Below are positions 1 through 5,355 of a stretch of DNA of 7,748 nt, one piece after another. The notes beneath the pieces are model-generated. The model worked only from the letters and a program-made list of their open reading frames with translations. It ran no database searches and was not told the origin of the DNA. This stretch comes from Bacteroidota bacterium (GTDB taxonomy: Bacteria; Bacteroidota; Bacteroidia; Bacteroidales; B39-G9). The number at the start of each line of letters is the position of its first letter. Positions within the stretch are counted from its first letter, which is position 1. The position numbers were made by a program, and so were the translations under genes. The stretch spans positions 1-7,748 of the forward strand of contig JAUVJB010000140.1 in assembly GCA_030592465.1 (NCBI GenBank). Reading direction: 5' to 3'.

Positions 1-276
1 AATGACAGCAAAGCTAATGACAGCAAGGCTAATGACAGCAAAGCCAATGACAGCGAAGCTAAATGACAGCGAAGCTAAATGACAGCAAAGCCAATGACAG
101 CAAAGCTAAATGACAGCAAAGCTAAATGACAGCGAAGCTAAATGACAGCAAAGCTAATGACAGCAAAGCTAATGACAGCGAAGCCAATGACAGCAAAGCT
201 AATGACAGCAAGGCTAATGACAGCAAAGCCAATGACAGCGAAGCTAAATGACAGCAAAGCCAATGACAGCAAAGCT
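1..276. repeat. Tandem array of a 15/16-bp unit, open at the left edge
   Basis: Eighteen complete head-to-tail copies of AATGACAGCAAAGCT are present, followed by a decayed nineteenth copy from 277. Units are 15 bp, or 16 bp where the A-run at the unit start is AAA (units starting at 61, 77, 108, 124, 140 and 246; the decayed copy at 277 also has AAA). Variation is limited to three transitions: A/G at unit position 10, A/G at position 12 and T/C at position 15. Units ending GCC are always followed by AA, never AAA. Bases 1-70 are identical to 186-255 and 62-115 to 231-284, so a multi-unit block was duplicated with one unit lost. There are no spacers, so this is not CRISPR. The unit is about 40% GC, richer than its surroundings. 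It lies past the 3' end of the minus-strand hydrolase gene; its left end is outside the window. Confidence 0.97.
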
Positions 277-364
277 AAATGACAACAAGTGACTTGAAAC
301 AATCGACAACAAATAACGAATCATAATACACCAAAAGCAAACGGGTAAAATATAACAATAAAAG
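277..364. other. Decayed array end and short spacer
   Basis: The first bases (AAATGACAACAA) are a degenerate start of another array unit, after which similarity to the array fades. The rest is A-rich sequence up to the stop codon of the minus-strand hydrolase gene. A weak stem (345-356 with 364-373, two-base bulge) overlaps that stop codon but has no T-run on the minus strand, so I do not call it a terminator. No gene is seen. Confidence 0.6.
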
Positions 365-1855
365 TTATTTTACATCTTCAATATCGAAAATTTTATTTCT
401 ATCCCATTCTAACCAATATTTTATTGAAAGTTCTCTGATAAGCTTCCAGTAGCCTGAAGTTAAATTTCCATATTCAACAATTCCTTTACTTATATCTGAA
501 TGCACCTGTTGTGAATATTCTTTTTTTAAAGTAAATTTTTTTTTAACTCCGTTGTAGATGAAAATTGCTTCGGGTCGGGCAATTGTATCATTTGCAATTG
601 ATATTACACCATGTCCAAGTGTTGCTCCAGCACCTATTTGTAAACCATCGTTCATGCATCCTATTGGTGGTTTGTTGCCGGCAAATGAAATTACTTGAAG
701 TTGGTCGATTGGTACTTTGAATATTTCTCGTGCCTTCAATCCCATCTTTGCTCCAACTGTTGAATATATTCCAAGATGTTGATGTAACTCGTCTGTTAAA
801 ACACATGCACGCCATTCTTCAGTGCCATATTTTTTTATTATTGTGTCCATTAACTGTCGCACATCATATTTATAATCTTTTGGATTAATTGGGAATTTAT
901 CAAAAACAACATTTGTCTCAAATTCATAGTCTTTATCAAGAATTTTCAATATTTTTTCGCGTACAGCTTTTGCATTGTAATCTTTATTAATACTAAAATT
1001 AGGGGTTTTGGCAATTGGCTGTATATCAAACAGTTCGGGATAAAGGAAATACACAGGAATTAAATCGTCCCAGAGTTTTGCATGCCCTGATTTTACTGTA
1101 TTTAATGCTTCAGCATTTTTATAAGCCTTTGAAATTATTTGAGCGTATTTTGTATCAATATTAATTATTGAATCGAGAAAGGTTTGATTAAAAACTGCTG
1201 ATTTTTTATTTAAGTATGATATTACATTAATATTTATATCTGTTGTAAAAACAGAGTCTGCAGCTTTCTTGTTATATTCATAATTAAAGCCGGTGAAAGG
1301 ATAAATGCTTCTGTTATACCAAATTACTTTTTTTATTTTATTTTTTATTTTTTTTGATGACTTTAATATGTCTTGCAAATTTGTTAGTGGTCCAAGACAA
1401 ATAATTGTAATCGGTTCCGGATATGATTCTAATTTATTAATTATAAGTCTTGTTGCATCAATCCTATTATAATTATTATTTGTTTTATCTCCCCAATAAA
1501 TATTTTCAGATAATTTACGCCATGCTGGTGGCGGAGTTGCAGTTTTTTTCCCGGCCGCGGTTTCAATATTATCTGTTTTTAGATAATGCAACAAATTATT
1601 TACTTTTTCTAAACCTTGTTGAGGAGACAAATTACCATCGGTTGTTGTGATAGATAGTATGTCTGCATTTTCAATTGCTATAAAAAGACTTATAGCCCTT
1701 AAATCATCAGCACCTGCATCAGTATCAATTATTATAGGTATTTTGGTGTCAATTGATTGTGTGAAGCCGGTCTTAAAAACAAATATTAAAAATATTGCAA
1801 TTAATAAGTGTATATTAATTACATGAATATATTTTTTAATAAATTGTTTTATCAT
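365..1855 (-). CDS. Exported nucleoside hydrolase fused to an FmdE-like C-terminal domain
   Basis: A 496-residue two-domain protein. Residues 1-33 look like a signal peptide (basic start, hydrophobic 17-27, possible cleavage near FTQ-S), so it should act in the periplasm or on the surface. Residues about 39-280 match inosine/uridine-preferring nucleoside hydrolases, which split ribonucleosides into base and ribose using a bound Ca2+. The metal motif DTDAGADD is at 44-51, the conserved Asn follows TTDG at N75, GPLTNL is at 155-160, and LWDDL (261-265) supplies the late Asp; the His often preceding that Asp is replaced by Trp. Residues about 343-420 resemble FmdE (formylmethanofuran dehydrogenase subunit E-like): H358-x-H360-L-G, then KPPIGCMNDGLQ (395-406) and GATLGHG (410-416). 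The usual hydrolase is about 310-350 residues, so the extension is a real second domain. There is no alternative Met in the N-terminus. The hydrolase call is firm; the FmdE call is from motifs, and the actual substrate is unknown. Confidence 0.93.
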   Translation of the reverse strand: MIKQFIKKYIHVINIHLLIAIFLIFVFKTGFTQSIDTKIPIIIDTDAGADDLRAISLFIAIENADILSITTTDGNLSPQQGLEKVNNLLHYLKTDNIETAAGKKTATPPPAWRKLSENIYWGDKTNNNYNRIDATRLIINKLESYPEPITIICLGPLTNLQDILKSSKKIKNKIKKVIWYNRSIYPFTGFNYEYNKKAADSVFTTDININVISYLNKKSAVFNQTFLDSIINIDTKYAQIISKAYKNAEALNTVKSGHAKLWDDLIPVYFLYPELFDIQPIAKTPNFSINKDYNAKAVREKILKILDKDYEFETNVVFDKFPINPKDYKYDVRQLMDTIIKKYGTEEWRACVLTDELHQHLGIYSTVGAKMGLKAREIFKVPIDQLQVISFAGNKPPIGCMNDGLQIGAGATLGHGVISIANDTIARPEAIFIYNGVKKKFTLKKEYSQQVHSDISKGIVEYGNLTSGYWKLIRELSIKYWLEWDRNKIFDIEDVK

Positions 1856-1899
1856 AAATAGAAAATATAAATAAAGTTTATAAGAAGATTATTTACGTT

Positions 1900-1938
1900 A
1901 AAAAGAAATTTCCCAAATCTTGAAGATTTGGAAAATTT
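1900..1938 (-). terminator. Candidate intrinsic terminator on the minus strand
   Basis: Bases 1906-1920 and 1924-1938 form 15-bp arms with one mismatch around a 3-base loop; the core is CCAAATCT-TGA-AGATTTGG. Read on the minus strand the stem is followed directly by CTTTTT (1905-1900), as expected for an intrinsic terminator; on the plus strand there is no T-run. It lies about 100 bp past the stop of the 96-residue gene and before the hydrolase start, so it could separate the two minus-strand genes. It could also be a dispersed intergenic hairpin repeat. Confidence 0.45.
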
Positions 1939-1984
1939 GATATTCAACGTTGATGTTTATTTTATATAATTTAGAACCTCGCTC

Positions 1985-2005
1985 TTTCGGATTTGCAATC
2001 CGAAA
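1985..2005. repeat. Perfect 9-bp-arm hairpin, possible dispersed intergenic repeat
   Basis: TTTCGGATT (1985-1993), loop TGC, AATCCGAAA (1997-2005) is a perfect inverted repeat. Neither strand has a T-run immediately after the stem, which argues against an intrinsic terminator. The GC-rich core stands out from the AT-rich spacer. From general familiarity, short hairpins of this kind recur between genes in Bacteroidota; only one copy is in this window, so that is inference. Confidence 0.6.
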
Positions 2006-2041
2006 AGGCATAAATTAATTAATATTATGAACACTAATTTC

Positions 2042-2332
2042 CTATTTTTCTTTGTTTAAATTATTTATCTCATCAACTAATTTTACAGCATTTTGATACA
2101 AATCCTCATTTAATTTTTTAAAATGTTGTTTTGTAAGTGTCTTATTATCTTTACCGTCAACATGATTTACTCTTGTAATAAATTCTCCTTGCATTTTTAT
2201 TGTATCAGCAATAATCTCTTTAATTTTATCATCATTTTTTTTTGGAAAAAAATAATTGTAAGTGAAACATTCTGAAATAATTTCATAAGATAAGCAGTTG
2301 ATATCTTTTTTTAAGTTTCTTCGATTTGCCAT
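2042..2332 (-). CDS. Conserved hypothetical protein of Bacteroidota, 96 residues
   Basis: A small soluble protein starting MANRRNLKKDIN and ending in LVDEINNLNKEK. I recognise the opening as a family found widely in Bacteroidota; no function is known to me. It has no signal peptide or membrane segment. It is highly charged and probably largely helical: a basic N-terminus, an aromatic stretch CFTYNYFFPKK (about 22-32), a middle part around ITRVNH (about 52-57), and a Lys/Glu/Asp-rich helical tail. The ATG lies in the AT-rich leader TATAAACATT with no Shine-Dalgarno, normal for this phylum. It is transcribed away from the plus-strand genes and is followed by two hairpins (1985-2005 and 1906-1938). 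Confidence is high that it is a gene. Confidence 0.88.
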   Translation of the reverse strand: MANRRNLKKDINCLSYEIISECFTYNYFFPKKNDDKIKEIIADTIKMQGEFITRVNHVDGKDNKTLTKQHFKKLNEDLYQNAVKLVDEINNLNKEK

Positions 2333-2534
2333 AATGTTTATAAATTTTAAGTTTGAAATTATTTATAAAAGTATAAAATTATTTAATAATAACATATAAA
2401 AAAAATTGTATTTGCTGATTTAATTTCCGATTAATTAAAATTGTTAATAACTAATTATGTCAAATAAAAATAAAAAATCAAATATTCAGTTTTATATATT
2501 AGTTCAGAGTATTCAGGATAAATTTAAAAATCAT

Positions 2535-2549
2535 AAACCCGCAAGGTTT
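2535..2549. repeat. Small hairpin AAACC-CGCAA-GGTTT
   Basis: Five-bp arms at 2535-2539 and 2545-2549 enclose CGCAA. The local GC content is much higher than its surroundings. It sits just before a second hairpin, and the two together may form a leader structure or a decayed intergenic repeat. The arms are short, so this could be chance. Confidence 0.35.
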
Positions 2550-2561
2550 TGTTCCTGAAGC

Positions 2562-2584
2562 ATCAGCAATTTTCTATTGCTGAT
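2562..2584. repeat. Perfect 9-bp-arm hairpin upstream of the 63-residue gene
   Basis: ATCAGCAAT (2562-2570) and ATTGCTGAT (2576-2584) are perfectly complementary around a 5-base loop TTTCT. It is about 70 bp upstream of the next plus-strand start, so it might lie in the 5' leader or mark an intergenic repeat. No T-run follows the stem on the plus strand. Confidence 0.5.
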
Positions 2585-2656
2585 TTACTATTGATTATTT
2601 GTTTTTAGCATGATGAATTTCAATGACTTAATGTTTAAAAATCTAAAATTAAATAA

Positions 2657-2848
2657 ATGCTTGAACATCAAAAGATTATTGTAAAGAATGTAAGTCATAA
2701 CAAAATTCTTTTTGAAAAAGAAATAAAAAAATCATTAAAATGGTTAGATAAAAATGACTTATTGGCATTTAATCAATGGGTGGTTGCAAATTTATATGAT
2801 AAATACCCTGATATTATTTCAAAATATTTTGAAAAGCCAGCCGCATAA
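2657..2848 (+). CDS. Small hypothetical protein, 63 residues
   Basis: The frame encodes a 63-residue protein with no signal peptide or membrane segment. It has a Lys-rich, probably helical first half with FEKEIKKSLKWLDKNDLLAF (about 19-38), a Trp-containing middle (NQWVVANLYDKYPDII, about 39-54), and a short tail ending in PAA. The regular amphipathic pattern and Trp/Tyr content look like a real folded small protein. It resembles small Bacteroidota proteins of the form KNVSH...FEKE..KSLKWLD that I recall without a known function. It lies 95 bp before the vWA gene in the same orientation, but a promoter-like box between them suggests they need not be co-transcribed. I cannot assign a function. 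Confidence 0.72.
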   Translation: MLEHQKIIVKNVSHNKILFEKEIKKSLKWLDKNDLLAFNQWVVANLYDKYPDIISKYFEKPAA

Positions 2849-2912
2849 TTTTATTTATTTTTTTGCTTTTTTAATGAAAAATTTAGGCAAAAAGAAAAAT
2901 ATTCTTTTTCTT

Positions 2913-2920
2913 TAGGTTTG
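2913..2920 (+). promoter_or_regulatory. Candidate Bacteroidota -7 box (TAGGTTTG) before the vWA gene
   Basis: TAGGTTTG matches the Bacteroidota -7 consensus TAnnTTTG exactly and lies 23 bp before the ATG at 2944, implying a very short leader. I see no TTTG-type -33 element at the usual 19-21 bp spacing, so the call rests on one box. An AT-only stem (2891-2899 with 2905-2913) abuts it; without a T-run it is not a convincing terminator for the preceding gene. Confidence 0.4.
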
Positions 2921-2943
2921 ATAAAAAGTTAAAAAATCAGATA

Positions 2944-4323
2944 ATGAAAAAATTCTTTATTTTTTTCCTCTTAATTAGTTTAATATTCTTGGTCAATAAT
3001 GTTAGTGCTCAGAATAAAGAAGCACATAAGCCGTTAAATAGAATTCTTTTTATATTAGATTGTTCACAAAGCATGATGTCGAGTTGGGAAACAGGCAGAA
3101 AAATGGATATTGCAAAAAAAATATTAATAAAAATGGTTGATAGTCTTGAAAAAGTCGATAATGTTGAGATGGCTCTTCGATTATATGGACATCAGTTTCC
3201 TGTTCCTCCTCAAAATTGTGATGATACAAAGCTTGAAGTACCTTTTGAAAAGAACAATGCAAGCAAGATAAGGCAAAAACTTCGATATGTAATACCCAAA
3301 GGAACAACACCAATAGCTCATTCGTTAGAATTAAGTGCACACGATTTTCCCAAATGCGATGATTGCAAAAATATTATTATCTTAATTACTGATGGAATAG
3401 AATCTTGCGATGGTGATCCTTGTGCTGTTTCAAGAGATTTACAAAAAAAAGGCATTATTTTAAAGCCTTTTGTAATAGGTATCGGACTTGATCCTGAATT
3501 TAAAAAAACGTTTCAATGTGTAGGTCGTTATTATGATGCTTCAAACGAAGAAAAATTTAAGGAAGTGCTTAATGTTGTTGTTTCTCAAGCTTTAAATTCA
3601 ACTACTGCTCAGGTAAATCTGTTAGATGTTTATGGGAATCCTACAGAGACTAATGTAAATATGACTTTCTATGATGATTTTTCAGATAAAATGCGTTATA
3701 ATTATGTTCATACTATAAATAACAGAGGTAATCCCGATACTCTTTTACTCGACCCGTTGTCTGATTATAATCTTGTTGTGCAAACTATACCTCCTGTTGA
3801 ATTAGACAGCATTCATATTACTCCGGGTATTCATAATATTATTGCTGTTGATGCTCCGCAAGGTTATTTAATTATGAAAAAGCCTAATACAAATCTTTAT
3901 AATGATTTAAACTTTATTGTTCGTAAATCAGGCGAGATGAATACTTTAAATGTTCAAAAAATTAATTTTAAAGAGAAATATATAGTAGGAAAATATGACA
4001 TTGAAGTATTTACATTACCGCGAATTTTTATTAATGATGTTGAGATTAAACAAAGCTATACAACAACGTTACAAATACCTGAGCCCGGAATGATTACTGT
4101 TTCTCTATCATCACCGGGATATGCAAGTCTTTATGTTGAAAAAGAAAATAAATTAAACAGGATTTATAATTTAAAGGATAATGTTGTACAAGAATCAATA
4201 ATATTACAACCCGGAAGATATCGACTTGTGTATAGAGCAAAAAATGCAAAAAACACACTATATACTATTAATAAAGTATTTAAAATAACTTCGGGTTGTT
4301 CAATTAGGCTGAAGTGTTATTAG
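2944..4323 (+). CDS. Exported von Willebrand factor A (vWA) domain protein
   Basis: A 459-residue protein with a clear signal peptide (MKK, hydrophobic 4-18, cleavage likely after SAQ at 23), so periplasmic, surface-bound or secreted. Residues about 32-217 form a vWA domain with a complete metal-ion-dependent adhesion site: D39-C-S41-Q-S43 (DxSxS), T121/T122 in KGTTPIAHS, and D150 in ITDGIE. Such domains bind a divalent metal and mediate protein-protein contacts. Five cysteines in the domain (92, 138, 141, 155, 160) could form disulfides outside the cytoplasm. The rest, about 223-459, is probably beta-rich and holds repeats: YNLVVQTIPPVELDSIHI at 275-292 aligns with YDIEVFTLPRIFINDVEI at 351-368, with a weaker third copy from Y426. 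No membrane anchor, lipobox or type IX sorting domain is evident. Upstream is a TAGGTTTG box; the next gene is 184 bp away. The partner is unknown. Confidence 0.94.
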   Translation: MKKFFIFFLLISLIFLVNNVSAQNKEAHKPLNRILFILDCSQSMMSSWETGRKMDIAKKILIKMVDSLEKVDNVEMALRLYGHQFPVPPQNCDDTKLEVPFEKNNASKIRQKLRYVIPKGTTPIAHSLELSAHDFPKCDDCKNIIILITDGIESCDGDPCAVSRDLQKKGIILKPFVIGIGLDPEFKKTFQCVGRYYDASNEEKFKEVLNVVVSQALNSTTAQVNLLDVYGNPTETNVNMTFYDDFSDKMRYNYVHTINNRGNPDTLLLDPLSDYNLVVQTIPPVELDSIHITPGIHNIIAVDAPQGYLIMKKPNTNLYNDLNFIVRKSGEMNTLNVQKINFKEKYIVGKYDIEVFTLPRIFINDVEIKQSYTTTLQIPEPGMITVSLSSPGYASLYVEKENKLNRIYNLKDNVVQESIILQPGRYRLVYRAKNAKNTLYTINKVFKITSGCSIRLKCY

Positions 4324-4507
4324 TTAAGTTTATTGTAAATTACTAAATTATTTAATTGTTTGACGTTTAATCTCTCCATCGCGGGTTAATAAAAGTATAG
4401 GTAACAAACATTTATAAGGTTTTATGAACTAAATATAGAAATTCACAAAGATTAAAGAAGAACTAAAATCTAAATTATTTAAAAACGGGAAAAATTCTTA
4501 TCCTGCA

Positions 4508-4969
4508 ATGGCAATTATATTTAAAAATATATCTTTTATAATAAATTGGAGTTTAGCTTTTTATTTGCTAACGCCATTCAAATATCATGGTGTATCATTA
4601 TTATCATTTATTTATCTATTGATACTGATAGTTGTTCAAATTCTATTAAAAAAACATAATTGTACATCTTGTTATTATTATAATAAATGGTGTCATTTAG
4701 GATGGGGAAAATTAGCATCATTCTTATTTAAACAAGATTCAGGCAATGTTATTATAGGGATGAGACTATCATTTAGTTATATTCTTCAATTACCTGTTAT
4801 TTTTATTATCTCAATTATTTTTTGCTTTGTTTACGAGTTTACTACTATTTATATTATAGCAATTTTTATATTTGTAATTATTAATATACTTCAAGCTATA
4901 AACAGAAAAAAAACTTGCAAAACGTGTAAAGCACGTTATATTTGCTCAGGTAGCGCTGCTAAAAAATGA
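4508..4969 (+). CDS. Uncharacterised membrane protein with two cysteine clusters
   Basis: A 153-residue integral membrane protein with three or four spans (about 7-22, 29-47, 91-109, 112-130). Two cysteine clusters flank the second half: C52-TS-C55-YYYNKW-C62 followed by GWGKLA, and C137-KT-C140-KARYI-C146-SGSAAKK at the C-terminus. With the hydrophobic pattern, both clusters would lie on the same side of the membrane and could bind a metal together or form disulfides. I recall similar CxxCYYYGKxC...GWGKL / C..C..R..CPGSAA proteins in bacteria and archaea, without a known function. The chosen ATG is the first in the uninterrupted frame, but the same frame is open 23 codons further up to a TAG at 4436, with protein-like content (for example KSKLFKNGKNSYPA) and no ATG, GTG or TTG. 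The true N-terminus may therefore be longer, with a rare ATT start (4451) or a lost start codon. Confidence 0.85.
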   Translation: MAIIFKNISFIINWSLAFYLLTPFKYHGVSLLSFIYLLILIVVQILLKKHNCTSCYYYNKWCHLGWGKLASFLFKQDSGNVIIGMRLSFSYILQLPVIFIISIIFCFVYEFTTIYIIAIFIFVIINILQAINRKKTCKTCKARYICSGSAAKK

Positions 4970-4970
4970 G

Positions 4971-5008
4971 AAACGCAAATATACTGTAAATGGTTATAAA
5001 TTGCGTTT
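4971..5008 (+). terminator. Weak terminator-like stem after the CxxC membrane protein
   Basis: AAACGCAA (4971-4978) pairs with TTGCGTTT (5001-5008) just past the TGA stop, followed by TTATTAATTT. The stem is 8 bp with a large 22-base loop and a poor T-tract, so it may be a terminator for the preceding gene or a chance pairing. Confidence 0.4.
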
Positions 5009-5042
5009 TTATTAATTTATAAATTGCAATACTTAATATTCA

Positions 5043-5132
5043 AAATGGTTATATGGCTTTATGGTTAAATGGTTGTTGGATAACAATTTAACGATCCGCC
5101 AGCTGGCGGACAATAAAACCATCTAACCATTT
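5043..5132. repeat. Composite inverted repeat with a central palindrome
   Basis: Bases 5043-5059 pair with 5116-5132 at 15 of 17 positions, and a second copy of the left arm motif (ATGGTTAAATGGTT, 5061-5074) also pairs with 5117-5130 at 13 of 14. Between the arms sits the perfect 16-bp palindrome TCCGCCAGCTGGCGGA (5095-5110). The whole resembles a small non-coding repetitive element (MITE- or REP-like). No transposase and no obvious target-site duplication is seen, so mobility is unproven. Confidence 0.6.
5093..5116. repeat. Palindromic element, copy 1 (GATCCGCCAGCTGGCGGA)
   Basis: GATCCGCCAGCTGGCGGA followed by CAATAA; the palindromic core is 5095-5110. A related copy lies at 5275-5303. The strong GC content in very AT-rich surroundings would give a stable hairpin in RNA or single-stranded DNA. 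Confidence 0.8.
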
Positions 5133-5208
5133 ATATAGTAGTAATAAAATACTCAAAATATGCCCATGCTAAGTATAGTTTTTTTATTATTATATTTCAA
5201 TTATTATT

Positions 5209-5216
5209 TACTTTTG
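5209..5216 (+). promoter_or_regulatory. Candidate -7 box (TACTTTTG) for the transketolase-sigma operon
   Basis: TACTTTTG fits the Bacteroidota -7 consensus TAnnTTTG. The -33 position has only a T-run (5179-5185) with a long spacer, so the match is partial. It would give a leader of roughly 130 bases containing the 5275-5294 palindrome, which could then act as a leader hairpin for the operon starting at 5356. Confidence 0.38.
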
Positions 5217-5274
5217 TACATTATTTGACTATAAAATTATCAATACACAAGAATGTGATTTTATAATGAAACGT

Positions 5275-5303
5275 GATCCGTCAGCTGACGGATCTGACAA
5301 TAA
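5275..5303. repeat. Palindromic element, copy 2 (GATCCGTCAGCTGACGGATC)
   Basis: A perfect 20-bp palindrome at 5275-5294, then TG and ACAATAA (5297-5303). It shares GATCCGYCAGCTGRCGGA and the ACAATAA flank with the copy at 5093-5116. The two base differences inside the palindrome are complementary to each other (C to T on the left, G to A on the right), so pairing is preserved. It lies 61 bp before the transketolase start. Confidence 0.8.
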
Positions 5304-5355
5304 GTTTTTCTAAAATTTAAACAACTAATAATCAGCTAATTACAAAAAAAAACAC

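Larger units (their letters stand above)
2333..2656. other. Divergent intergenic region of 324 bp
   Basis: This AT-rich spacer lies between the minus-strand 96-residue gene and the plus-strand 63-residue gene, so it should carry promoters in both directions. I found no clear TAnnTTTG box on either strand. It holds two small hairpins near 2535-2549 and 2562-2584, listed separately. No additional protein-coding frame with credible composition and no RNA gene is visible. Confidence 0.6.
4970..5355. other. Intergenic region of 386 bp rich in inverted repeats
   Basis: This spacer between the CxxC membrane protein and the transketolase half holds, in order, a terminator-like stem (4971-5008), a composite inverted repeat (5043-5132), a promoter-like box (5209-5216) and a 20-bp palindrome (5275-5294). 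I find no remnant of a transketolase N-terminal half and no credible additional protein. It is the most structured non-coding stretch of the window. Confidence 0.75.

Noticed and set aside
1..276. CRISPR-like direct repeats
   Set aside because: Units are 15-16 bp and directly adjacent with no unique spacers and no cas genes.
345..373. Stem as terminator of the hydrolase gene
   Set aside because: Arms are AT-only with a bulge, overlap the stop codon, and no T-run follows on the minus strand.
588..815. Minus-strand 75-residue frame
   Set aside because: It lies inside the nucleoside hydrolase-FmdE gene in another frame and has no domain; the larger gene has clear motifs here.
1450..1650. Plus-strand 66-residue frame
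   Set aside because: Antisense shadow of the hydrolase gene, low-complexity aromatic composition.
2891..2913. AAAGAAAAA/TTTTTCTTT stem as a terminator after the 63-residue gene
   Set aside because: Entirely A/T pairs, no T-run after the stem, and it abuts a promoter-like box.
3050..3340. Minus-strand 96-residue frame
   Set aside because: Antisense shadow of the vWA domain.
4324..4507. Small gene or tRNA in the spacer after the vWA gene
   Set aside because: No TpsiC-like motif or clover-leaf arms and no credible start-to-stop frame other than the upstream extension noted for the membrane protein.
5267..5314. Fifteen-codon frame (MKRDPSADGSDNKFF) as a leader peptide
   Set aside because: It consists mainly of the palindrome read through; no attenuation structure or regulatory codon run is seen.
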